From positions 1 to 56,896 of the forward strand of contig NZ_JADBGI010000033.1 of assembly GCF_014892575.1 (NCBI RefSeq): DNA of 56,896 bases, given 5' to 3'. A program made the translations under genes and the position numbers. Below, one piece after another: positions 1 to 6,568 of this stretch. The stretch is from Nocardiopsis coralli (GTDB lineage: Bacteria > Actinomycetota > Actinomycetes > Streptosporangiales > Streptosporangiaceae). The notes beneath the pieces are model-generated. The model worked only from the letters and a program-made list of their open reading frames with translations. It made no database searches and was not told the origin of the DNA. Every line of letters starts with the position of its first letter. Within the stretch, counting starts at the first letter, position 1.

Positions 1-157
1 CAGCATCAAGACCGACCACGACACCCACCCCCACCAGACAGCCAAGGCCCCGGGGGCGAAGGCCCCTCCGGACTCCACCGGCCCGCCCGACCAGGCCGAC
101 GGCGAGGGCGGGGGCGGGGGCGACCCGCCGGGCGACACCGGCCCGCCCTCCGGGTAG
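1..157 (+). CDS. 3' end of an unknown gene with a Pro/Gly/Asp-rich tail
   Basis: An open frame enters from the left edge and ends at TAG 155-157, giving the last 51 residues of a protein. The visible part is low complexity: His, Asp and Thr first, then Pro, Gly, Ala and Asp with a short glycine run, which suggests a disordered tail. No domain can be recognised. The terminator-like repeat just downstream supports a real gene end here. The start and function lie outside the window. Confidence 0.5.
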   Translation, partial: SIKTDHDTHPHQTAKAPGAKAPPDSTGPPDQADGEGGGGGDPPGDTGPPSG

Positions 158-180
158 ACACACCCGCCCGTCCTCCGGCT

Positions 181-246
181 GAACACCCACACCCCCCCGG
201 GGGCTACGCCTCCGTGGGGTCGGTGCCCCCTGGGGTCGGGGTGTTC
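181..246 (+). terminator. Nested inverted repeats behind the first gene
   Basis: GAACACCC at 181-188 pairs with GGGTGTTC at 239-246, and inside it GGGGGC at 199-204 pairs with GCCCCC at 225-230. The structure starts 23 bases after the stop at 157. No U-run follows, as is common in actinobacteria. Confidence 0.45.
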
Positions 247-289
247 ACCCATGTCCACGTCATCGGGAGAGCCCGGGGCCCGGAGGTCG

Positions 290-465
290 CCCGCACAGGT
301 GCCGCCCCGACACTCGATGCTCTGCCGGGAGTGTGCAGGGCTCGGGCAGGCCGCTCGCACGCGTGTCACCCCTGAGACTCAATGCTCTGCCGGGGGCACG
401 CGGGGCCCGGAGGGGCGCACACGCCTGTCACCCCTGACCTCGATACGCCACCGGGAGTGCGGGGG
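290..465. repeat. Three degenerate tandem repeats, 61-65 bp period
   Basis: Three related blocks share a core resembling CTCGATGCTCTGCCGGG, starting at 313, 378 and 439 (periods 65 and 61). Units two and three also share TGTCACCCCTGA before the core. Each unit begins near CGCAC, and its flanks are complementary with different bases: 293-297 with 332-336, 360-365 with 397-402, and 416-420 with 457-461. Weaker echoes of GCGCACACGCC occur at 493-505. The units are too divergent and lack the palindromic repeat expected of an active type I-E array. Confidence 0.55.
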
Positions 466-967
466 CGGCAGCGGCCTTCGCAGGAGCGAGTAGGGCGCAC
501 ACGCCCGGACCGTTGGTCGCAATGTGGCCACCACAGGGGGATGGTTGTGCCCACCGTTCCTTTGGCTGCCAGGGGGCCTCGGGGGCGAAGAGGGGTTCGT
601 CGAGGGTGGTCGGGTCAGCCCGGGAACAGGGCCGGAGCGCACACCCCGAGGCGCCGTGATCAACCCACCACCACACCGACACCATCACCGACCAGAGCAA
701 GGATCGGGGGTGGCGCCGAAGCGGGTTGCGCGCAGGCCCGCCGGGCTACGATCCCGACCCCGACGAACCCCGACCCCCGAGGCAACACAGAGATCTCTGG
801 TTCCTCGAAAACAGGTCCTGTACGTCGGCCCTCGGCGCGTCACGTGCTCATCGATCTTCGCGGCGCTCATTGCACGCCCATGCTCAACGCGAGCCCCGCG
901 CCGTCCCGTGCCCTGCGCTTTCGCTGATCCCGCTGCTCCCGCGTTCAGCGCCTGTCCCGCTCAGCGT

Positions 968-1546
968 CTATCGCGCGTCGAGCGGCGTCGTCAGCAGCAG
1001 GCCTGCGCCGGTCGCGATGCCGCCGCCGATGCCGTCCAGCTCCAGGTCCTGGAGTGCTTCGCTGTCCTCCACGATCGCTGTGCCGGTGAAGTGGAAGCGC
1101 GCGGGCCGGCCGCCCAGGCGCTTCCAGGAGACGTCCTCGATCTGGAGCGCGCCCTCGAGCTTGTGGTCGAGCCAGTCGTCGAAGCCGGACTCCGGAACGG
1201 GGACCTTCTTACCGCGCGGACGCGGATTCTCGTTTTCCGCGCTCGGGTCGGCCTTCTTCTGCTTCTGTTCCGTCGGAGCGGTGATGAGTTCCCAGCGCAC
1301 GGTCTCGCCTTCCGCGTAGCGCGGCATGGGCAGGTAGGTGACCGAGAGCGCGCCGGGGATCTTGCCCCAGGCGGGGGCGGTGTCGGAGCTGACCACGAGG
1401 ATGGTCGGGGAGATGCGTGCCCAGAGGACGCGGGGGTCGGCGTCGGGGTCGGGGTCGACCGCCTTGCGCACGGCTCGGCCCATCACCGCCCACTGCTCCA
1501 TTCCGGTGGTGCGCTCGGGGTCGAGGCTGATGCGGCTCAGGTACAA
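968..1546 (-). CDS. Orphan Cas6e/CasE-like protein lacking the catalytic His
   Basis: A 192-residue protein beginning MYLSRISL from a TTG start, the same N-terminal strand as Cas6e proteins (MYLSKV in E. coli). Other family features are the LW-x-R strand near residue 42, a VPVPESGFDDWL segment, and the C-terminal glycine-rich RNA-binding loop GIGGGIATGAGLLL. Cas6e cuts CRISPR precursor RNA with a His (plus Tyr in Thermus) in the first helix. Here that helix reads WAVMGRAVRKAV, with Gly at the His position and Ala at the Tyr position, while a Lys is kept. The protein is slightly shorter than usual (about 200-220). No other cas gene is in the window. It has its own leader and is separated from the upstream DUF397 gene by a hairpin. 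Likely an RNA-binding but non-cleaving relative; the function is unknown. Confidence 0.75.
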   Translation of the reverse strand: MYLSRISLDPERTTGMEQWAVMGRAVRKAVDPDPDADPRVLWARISPTILVVSSDTAPAWGKIPGALSVTYLPMPRYAEGETVRWELITAPTEQKQKKADPSAENENPRPRGKKVPVPESGFDDWLDHKLEGALQIEDVSWKRLGGRPARFHFTGTAIVEDSEALQDLELDGIGGGIATGAGLLLTTPLDAR

Positions 1547-1593
1547 GGCGGTCCGTGTCCGTTCTGCGGTCTGGGTCTTGGATCGTGCGTCGT

Positions 1594-1608
1594 GGTGACG
1601 TCTTCACC
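1594..1608. promoter_or_regulatory. Small palindrome upstream of the Cas6e-like gene
   Basis: GGTGA at 1594-1598 and TCACC at 1604-1608 form an inverted repeat about 50 bases before the TTG start of the Cas6e-like gene, between it and the preceding hairpin. It is a possible operator; no clear -35/-10 pair was identified. Confidence 0.3.
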
Positions 1609-1654
1609 GTACGAGCAAAGAGCCCCTGGTCGGTCCCGGTCCCGAACGCACGGA

Positions 1655-1682
1655 GCCCCGCCCCCGAGTGGGAGGGCGGGGC
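1655..1682 (-). terminator. Hairpin ending the XRE-DUF397 transcript
   Basis: GCCCCGCCC at 1655-1663 pairs with GGGCGGGGC at 1674-1682, a nine-base-pair GC stem with a ten-base loop. It lies ten bases past the DUF397 stop and before the Cas6e-like gene on the same strand. Confidence 0.65.
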
Positions 1683-1692
1683 CGACGGAGGT

Positions 1693-1878
1693 CTAGCTCC
1701 GTGTGGTTTTCAGCTCGTGGAGGAGGGTGGACCACTCGGTGGTGCTGAAGCTGAGGTGGCCGAGGTGGCGGTGCTGGGTGTCACGCACGCTCACCGTCTG
1801 CGGGGCCTCCTGGACCTCCACGCAGTGGCCCCCGTCCCCATTGCTGTAGCTCGACTTGTGCCAGTTTCGTGTGTCCAT
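1693..1878 (-). CDS. DUF397 protein
   Basis: A 61-residue protein with the DUF397 signature: WHKSSYS near the N-terminus, then CVEV and SVRDTQ. These small actinobacterial proteins are nearly always encoded next to an XRE/DUF5753 regulator and are thought to be its partner. The start at 1878 follows GAGGAAAGG, a strong ribosome binding site, and the domain begins at residue 6, so a much later start is excluded. The gene overlaps the end of the upstream regulator by 98 bases in another frame. Confidence 0.9.
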   Translation of the reverse strand: MDTRNWHKSSYSNGDGGHCVEVQEAPQTVSVRDTQHRHLGHLSFSTTEWSTLLHELKTTRS

Positions 1879-2698
1879 CGACCTTTCCTCGGGCTTCCTT
1901 GAGGAACTCTCGTGTTTCCTTCGGGGGGAGTGCGACGCTCTGGAGGCTGCCGAATTTCAAGGACATCCACTCCACCATTCCGGAGTCGGTGACCATGGAA
2001 CCGGAGACGGGTCCTTCGGCGTAGAGCACTTCTTGCCGGTTCGGCAGTGAGAGCAGGGAGAAGGCCCCATCGAGTCCAGGGTGCTCACGGAAGCGGACTG
2101 TAGCAGGCACGACCTGGAGCCGAACGCGTCCCCGGTCCATCAGCTCGATGAGATGGTCCACCTGGCCCGTCAGAATGTCCGGGTCGCCTTCGAGGTCACG
2201 AATGACGCCTTCGGTGATGATCGTCCAGATGACCGGTGAACTGGACCCGTGAAGCACCTCTTGGCGGGCGATGCGCTTTTCGACCAGGTCGAGCGCAAAG
2301 TCTTCCGTCTCCATCGGGTTGTACGCCTTGATGAGGGCATAGGCGTAGTCCCGCGTCTGGAGCAGGCCCGGGACCAACAGCGGGTGGTAGTCCCGCAGGA
2401 GCGAGGCCTGGGGAACGGCCTCCATGAACGTCCCCGCGTACTCCGGGTAACTGCTGCGCAGGACTTCCGGCCACAACGCGACCAGGCTCCCGTCCGCGTC
2501 CAACACCTCGTCGGCGCGCTCGACCCAACCCTTGTTCGGGTTGCGCTCGGCGCGCTCGTAGTGACCGATCAATGAACCGGACACGCTGGTTTCACGTCCG
2601 AGGGCTCTCTGCGAAATACCGGACATAGTTCGCAGGCGTGCCAATTCCCGACCGAACCTGCGCATGGCCGGATTGTCATGAGGGGAGTTCTGGCCCAT
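1781..2698 (-). CDS. XRE-family regulator with DUF5753 domain
   Basis: A 305-residue protein with an N-terminal Cro/C1-type helix-turn-helix (about residues 16-70, including SQRALGRETSVSGSLIGHYE) and a DUF5753 region (about 90-270, with LLVPGLLQTRDYA). Such regulators pair with DUF397 proteins in actinobacteria and several act in development. The C-terminal 30 or so residues run into the DUF397 gene; relatives usually stop near the next start, so a lost stop codon may have extended the tail. The ATG at 2698 has no clear Shine-Dalgarno sequence and may be translated leaderless. Inverted repeats directly upstream suggest autoregulation. Confidence 0.88.
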   Translation of the reverse strand: MGQNSPHDNPAMRRFGRELARLRTMSGISQRALGRETSVSGSLIGHYERAERNPNKGWVERADEVLDADGSLVALWPEVLRSSYPEYAGTFMEAVPQASLLRDYHPLLVPGLLQTRDYAYALIKAYNPMETEDFALDLVEKRIARQEVLHGSSSPVIWTIITEGVIRDLEGDPDILTGQVDHLIELMDRGRVRLQVVPATVRFREHPGLDGAFSLLSLPNRQEVLYAEGPVSGSMVTDSGMVEWMSLKFGSLQSVALPPKETREFLKEARGKVDGHTKLAQVELQQWGRGPLRGGPGGPADGERA

Positions 2699-2744
2699 GG
2701 CAACCAGTCAAACACAGGCTGACTACATATCACCACCGGTTGCC
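2699..2744. promoter_or_regulatory. Dyad symmetry between the XRE gene and the divergent small genes
   Basis: GGCAACC at 2699-2705 and GGTTGCC at 2738-2744 form a perfect inverted repeat. Inside it, AGTCA at 2706-2710 and TGACT at 2720-2724 form another. The stretch is AT-richer than its surroundings and abuts the XRE start. It is a plausible operator for the regulator itself; this is inferred from position and symmetry only. Confidence 0.45.
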
Positions 2745-2808
2745 ACCATTTCTATGCCCTGGAGCTGGATTCATGGATTCGGGGCGTACGGGCTGGCACC
2801 TTCGTTTC

Positions 2809-3144
2809 ATGGCCGAAAAAGACGTGGCGGCAGCCGCTCCCGATAACGCAGGGGGAAGCCTCTCTGTCGCACTCGGTGTGTTGGAAGCGCTGCGCGAAGG
2901 GCTGGTGAACCGCCAGGTCTCGGCCGACGTACGCCTTCCCGAGGGATCCCGTACGGGAGATTCTCCGGAGCTGCACGCCTCCATCCCCGGGGCCCGGCGC
3001 CCCGTTGTGGTCACCGTTGTGGGGGACCGGTTCCGGTGGTGGCGCGGTCGCGCGGCGACCGGTGGCAGGGGAGGGGCGTCCTGCCCGATCACGCGTCCGT
3101 CCCGGGCGGTGGACATGGTCATCCAGGCGGTGAACACCTCATGA
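2809..3144 (+). CDS. Small protein of the XRE/DUF397 island (copy A)
   Basis: A 111-residue protein starting MAEKDVAAAA. It has a predicted helix near residues 18-35 and then a strand-rich part ending RPVVVTVVGDRFRWWRG. A similar aromatic/glycine ending is, from memory, common in small genes beside XRE-DUF397 pairs. The remaining tail is Gly/Arg-rich and ends VIQAVNTS. It is divergent from the XRE gene, and its stop overlaps the next start as ATGA. An upstream in-frame start at 2638 would run into the XRE gene and is unlikely. Function unknown. Confidence 0.6.
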   Translation: MAEKDVAAAAPDNAGGSLSVALGVLEALREGLVNRQVSADVRLPEGSRTGDSPELHASIPGARRPVVVTVVGDRFRWWRGRAATGGRGGASCPITRPSRAVDMVIQAVNTS

Positions 3145-3311
3145 GTGTTGTCAGAGAAAGCGCAGGTGAACCGATGATCCGTACCTACGACGCCGACGAC
3201 CCCGAGGCGGACCTCCCGCTCACCGAGGCGGAGAAGGAGGCCGAAGAAGAAGCCGACCGCCTGCGCGCCGCCCGCAGGTCCGGGCAGGGAAATACCAACG
3301 CACCCCTGTGA
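3141..3311 (+). CDS. Small acidic protein (copy B)
   Basis: A 56-residue protein starting MSVVRESAGEP with a charged middle (LTEAEKEAEEEADRLRAARR), probably one helix. The start overlaps the stop of the previous gene (ATGA) and follows GGTGA at a seven-base distance, indicating translational coupling. No domain recognised. Confidence 0.55.
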   Translation: MSVVRESAGEPMIRTYDADDPEADLPLTEAEKEAEEEADRLRAARRSGQGNTNAPL

Positions 3312-3361
3312 CGGGCTTCGGGTTTCGGGTTCGTTCTGCGCCGGAGAACGCTTCCGGGGTG

Positions 3362-3539
3362 ATGGCCGAAAATGAGGCTGCTGTTTCTGTCCGAGAAGAA
3401 TCGGGGACCGGCTCTCCCGTGGCATTCAGATACGTGTCCGGCCCGGGACCCGAAGTCGGGGGCGGAACCGAGGTCGGCGCCGGCACGGGCAGCAGTGCAC
3501 GCAGGGGGGAAGGCCATGCAGGCGGTGAACATCTCGTGA
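3362..3539 (+). pseudogene. Decayed second copy of the MAEKD-type gene
   Basis: The sequence opens with a start resembling the first copy (MAENEAAVS against MAEKDVAAAA) in one frame, but the end resembles the first copy (MQAVNIS-stop against VIQAVNTS-stop) in another frame, at 3516-3539. Third-position GC in the opening frame is only about 60 percent, well below the neighbouring genes. Taken together this looks like a frameshifted duplicate. An intact 55-codon frame from ATG 3372 to 3539 is an alternative reading. Confidence 0.35.
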
Positions 3540-3838
3540 GCGATTCCGTCAGAGAGGGCAGCGGCAGCAGTGACAGAGTCGACCCGGGTGAACACCTAGC
3601 CCGGCTCCACACCGCACTCGCCGAGCGGCGCGTTCCCGGGCTGAAACTGGAGCTCGGCCCGACCGGCAACCCCGCCGTGTACACGGCGGGCACCTGCACT
3701 CGCGTCCAGGCGGGCTGTTTCCTCATCCACCGCATGTCCCCGCACGGCCAGGTGCTGGAGACCGTCTCTCTCGGGGTGGGGCGTCAGGCCACGGCGATCG
3801 CCCTCATCGCGCTGATGTCGGGGGCGCTCACCCTCTGA
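3536..3838 (+). CDS. Small protein of the XRE/DUF397 island
   Basis: A 100-residue protein from GTG 3536, whose N-terminus (VSDSVREGS) mirrors the second small gene (MSVVRESAG). A predicted helix LARLHTALAERRV is followed by strands LKLELGPT, AVYTAGT and GCFLIHRM and a hydrophobic C-terminal helix TAIALIALMSGAL. The start again overlaps the preceding stop as GTGA with GGTGA upstream. The frame is open back to 3308, but codon usage becomes typical only after 3536. Function unknown. Confidence 0.55.
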   Translation: MSDSVREGSGSSDRVDPGEHLARLHTALAERRVPGLKLELGPTGNPAVYTAGTCTRVQAGCFLIHRMSPHGQVLETVSLGVGRQATAIALIALMSGALTL

Positions 3839-3903
3839 CCCTGCCCCCGGTCCTCCGGGCGCGAACGAGAAACAAAAGGGACAAGGCGCCCAATTCCGAG
3901 AAC

Positions 3904-3951
3904 TCGGACAGACGTGAAACTCTCTCATGTAATTCGTGTCCGAAGTTTCAC
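3904..3951. promoter_or_regulatory. Interlocked inverted repeats upstream of a small basic-protein gene
   Basis: TCGGACA (3904-3910) is complementary to TGTCCGA (3937-3943), and GTGAAACT (3914-3921) is complementary to AGTTTCAC (3944-3951). The order is a, b, a', b', so as RNA the stems would form a pseudoknot-like arrangement, and as DNA they are two crossed dyads. The element lies 138 bases before the next ATG and 65 bases after the previous stop. Confidence 0.5.
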
Positions 3952-4088
3952 CGGAACGGTTCCGCGGCCCTCGGTGATCGTCTACGCTGGCTTCATCCAA
4001 CTGAAAACTCGGTGACCCCGCGACGGTTTAGTCCGCCCGGGGTCGCGGCCAGCAACCTCAAACCCTTTAAGACAAAGGAATTGCCAGC

Positions 4089-4649
4089 ATGCCCAAGTGT
4101 ATCGCTGTCGTGTACGCCGCTGCCCTGAACCTCTTCGGGGCGCTCTTCGGAGCCCTCTTCGCCCGGTCCAAGGGCCGACACCGGAACTACCCCGTGCGCC
4201 GCCGCGCCCGGCGGGTCCGCCCCTACGCCCGGCCCCGGCCCGCGGTCCTGCCCCCGGCACAGACCGCCCGGCCCGCCCGGCCCACGCTGAACCCGCCCAC
4301 CGAACCGGTGCCCGCCGACGAGGTCGCCCTCGTCCGCCCCTACTACGCGGCCCACGAACACGACCTCGCCCAGCAGCGCGCCCTGGTCCGGCTCCGCGCG
4401 TGGGGAGCCGACCTGCCCGACCCCGCCGAGGCCCGCACGCACACCACCCGCGCCTACACCCTCGACGAGTACGGGGCAGCCTTCGAACAGAGCGCCGCAA
4501 CCGCCGACACCTTCCACGTCCCGGCCCCACGCGCGCACGTGCCGCGCATGTCCGCCCGCGTCGACGAACTCCCGCACCTGTCCCGCCTGCGCCGCGCCCA
4601 GCAGGAACGCCGTTCCGGGTGCTCCGGGCTCTCCCGAGCGACCGTGTGA
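4089..4649 (+). CDS. Small basic protein with hydrophobic N-terminus
   Basis: A 186-residue protein. Residues 5-25 are hydrophobic (AVVYAAALNLFGALFGALF) and are followed by a very basic Arg/Pro-rich region (26-65), then ALVRPYYAAHEHDLAQQRALVRL, which resembles the ALVRPY segments I recall from short actinobacterial proteins encoded in XRE/DUF397 islands. The ATG follows AAAGGA at a good distance. The N-terminus may be a membrane anchor with the basic part in the cytoplasm. No enzymatic motif. Function unknown. Confidence 0.7.
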   Translation: MPKCIAVVYAAALNLFGALFGALFARSKGRHRNYPVRRRARRVRPYARPRPAVLPPAQTARPARPTLNPPTEPVPADEVALVRPYYAAHEHDLAQQRALVRLRAWGADLPDPAEARTHTTRAYTLDEYGAAFEQSAATADTFHVPAPRAHVPRMSARVDELPHLSRLRRAQQERRSGCSGLSRATV

Positions 4650-4690
4650 CGTTGGGGGCCGGGGCCGCTCCTGCCGCCCCGGCGTTCCGG

Positions 4691-5392
4691 TCAGCGGTTG
4701 GAATCGATCTCGGCGAAGATCTCCTCGGCGACCCGCTCGGCCAGCTCGAAGAGCTCGTCCTCCTCCGCCATGGCCGAAGGCTGGTAATCCCCTTCGCCGT
4801 CGGGCTCGGCGCCGATGATGCGGTACTTCACCTGCACGTGGGACTGACCGTCGAGCACGTTCAGGTCCACCCCGGTGCCGTCGTCCTCGAACTCGGCGGA
4901 GGCGCGCTCACCCAGGTCGATCGACGGGTCGGCCTCGTCCTCCTCCACGGGTAGCACGCCGGGGTCGTTGACCTGGAGGTCCTCGTCGATCTCCAAGGAG
5001 TAGGTGACGCTGTAGCTCTGTGCGGGGTCCATGTCGGTGGCGACGGACAGGCAGGTCCCGCGCAGGTGGCCGCGCTCCAACGTCTCCTCGTCCGGAACCC
5101 CGTTGTCGGTCTGGTCGAGGCTGCGCGACCCGTCCTCGTCGAGCAGGTCGTCGTAGAGCTCATCGGAGAGCACGTCGCACAGGTCCTCGGGGAAGAGCTG
5201 CATGGGGTCGACCAGCTCGACGTCCTGCTCCTGGCCGTCCTGGCCGTCCTGCTCGCCATCGGCCTCGGCGGCCGCTGTGTCCGGCTCCTGCTCGGCGTCG
5301 TCGCCACCACCGCAGGCGCTCAGCATCAGGGCGAGAGCGAGACCGCCGGCGACGGTGGGCAGCGCGGGCAGGGGCGTGAGGGCACGCGTCAT
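4691..5392 (-). CDS. Predicted lipoprotein
   Basis: A 233-residue protein with a signal peptide and lipobox LMLSAC at residues 24-29, then an acidic linker rich in Asp, Glu and Gln and a globular domain with two Cys (LCDVL and GTCLSV). This layout resembles DUF3558-type actinobacterial lipoproteins, but the match is not certain. ATG 5392 follows AGGAAGGA; an upstream in-frame start at 5431 would spoil the signal peptide. Three genes on this strand in a row (to 7075) encode envelope proteins. Confidence 0.75.
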   Translation of the reverse strand: MTRALTPLPALPTVAGGLALALMLSACGGGDDAEQEPDTAAAEADGEQDGQDGQEQDVELVDPMQLFPEDLCDVLSDELYDDLLDEDGSRSLDQTDNGVPDEETLERGHLRGTCLSVATDMDPAQSYSVTYSLEIDEDLQVNDPGVLPVEEDEADPSIDLGERASAEFEDDGTGVDLNVLDGQSHVQVKYRIIGAEPDGEGDYQPSAMAEEDELFELAERVAEEIFAEIDSNR

Positions 5393-5467
5393 GGGGGAAG
5401 GTCCTTCCTGGTGGATCGAGAGCGGCGACACCTTATCGCCGCGGGCTGCAGGGCCGGGTGTCCGGCC

Positions 5468-6502
5468 CTACCGGAAGATCTCCTCGACGACCTCCTCGTC
5501 CTCACCCGGCTCCGCAGCTCGGATCTGCTCGGCGAGCTCGACCATGTCGATGTCGGGGAACTCGGTCTCCTGGCGGTCGTCCTCGTCGGTGGGCATCACC
5601 GTCATGAGCGTGGCTGCGCCCCCGTCCGTGAACTCGGTGCGGGCCTCGAACCGGTCCTGGGTGTTGCTGGACATGTCCGCGATGACGATGTCGCCGTGTT
5701 CCTCGCAGGGCTGATCGCCGCCGTCGGACTCGCACAGGGAATAGAGCGGTGTCCACCCCGTCTCGGCGATCTCCTCCATGGACTCGCTCTGCAGAGCGAG
5801 GGAGAACCCCTCCAATTCGGGGGAAGGATCGGTCGGCTCGTAGTCGATCGAGGCCGTGCCGAGTTCCTCGTCCACCCACATGCCGGTCGGTTCCCATCCG
5901 TCCAGATCCAGCACCGCGATCTCGTGGGGGAAGTCGGAAACGTCCTGCGAGAGCGCCTCCTTGCTCTCCTCCTGCTTCCGCCCGTCGAGCCACAGGGTCA
6001 CACCGACGATCAGCAGGACCGCCCCGAGAATCGCCCCGAGGGCGAAGAAGAGACGGTTGCGGTCCGCGCCCATTTCCCCGGCCACCGAGAAGACAAAAAC
6101 GCCGAGCAGGGAGAACCCCAGGCACACCAGGGGCAGGGGCATGGGCAATTCGACGTTCATGAAGATCGGAAACAGCGTGACGAAGATGCCCGCAACCATC
6201 GCCGTGCTCAGAACGATCGGGAACTGCCAAGGGAGGGGCTCGTCGCGGCCTTCCAGGATCCATTGCAGCCAGAAGTGCGCACCGCCGATGACCACCGCGG
6301 CGCCGAGCACGAACAGCACCGCGAAGCTCGCTTCGTCGTACATCATCCCCATCAGGGCGAAGAAGCCGACGACCATGAGGGCAGTACCGCCGACGAGGGG
6401 GTACAGAGCGACGAACCAGAACTTCGGACCGTCGGCGCTCCTGGGGCTCTCGGTGCTCTCGGAGGGTTCGGTGTTCTCGGGGGACTGCGGGGGAGTGCTC
6501 AT
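5468..6502 (-). CDS. Membrane protein with extracytoplasmic C-terminal domain
   Basis: A 344-residue protein. Five hydrophobic segments lie between about residues 28 and 170 (for example FVALYPLVGGTALMVVGFFA and LLFVL-type stretches). They are followed by a soluble, acidic domain of about 170 residues with two Cys (LCESDGGDQPC) that may form a disulfide outside the cell. A Pro/Ser/Glu-rich N-terminus precedes the first segment. No family recognised. It sits between two lipoprotein genes, which suggests an envelope role; this is inference. Confidence 0.7.
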   Translation of the reverse strand: MSTPPQSPENTEPSESTESPRSADGPKFWFVALYPLVGGTALMVVGFFALMGMMYDEASFAVLFVLGAAVVIGGAHFWLQWILEGRDEPLPWQFPIVLSTAMVAGIFVTLFPIFMNVELPMPLPLVCLGFSLLGVFVFSVAGEMGADRNRLFFALGAILGAVLLIVGVTLWLDGRKQEESKEALSQDVSDFPHEIAVLDLDGWEPTGMWVDEELGTASIDYEPTDPSPELEGFSLALQSESMEEIAETGWTPLYSLCESDGGDQPCEEHGDIVIADMSSNTQDRFEARTEFTDGGAATLMTVMPTDEDDRQETEFPDIDMVELAEQIRAAEPGEDEEVVEEIFR

Positions 6503-6568
6503 GGTTGGACGCTACGGTCCGGGCCCGGCCGGGCACCTGAGCCCGTGTACTCATATCCGCCGTCCGCG

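Larger units (their letters stand above)
158..967. other. 810 bp stretch without a convincing gene
   Basis: Apart from the terminator-like structure and the degenerate repeats, the stretch holds open frames on both strands that have no ribosome binding site and no recognisable protein. Two adjacent palindromes stand out in a less GC-rich part: CAGAGATCTCTG at 788-799 (perfect) and ACAGGTCCTGT at 811-821. They may be protein binding sites. Confidence 0.5.

Noticed and set aside
290..465. A functional CRISPR array
   Set aside because: The units differ at many positions, lack a palindromic type I-E repeat and have no exact repeat/spacer alternation.
1860..1900. A frameshift joining the XRE and DUF397 genes
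   Set aside because: DUF397 has its own start and strong ribosome site, and the two domains are normally separate proteins.
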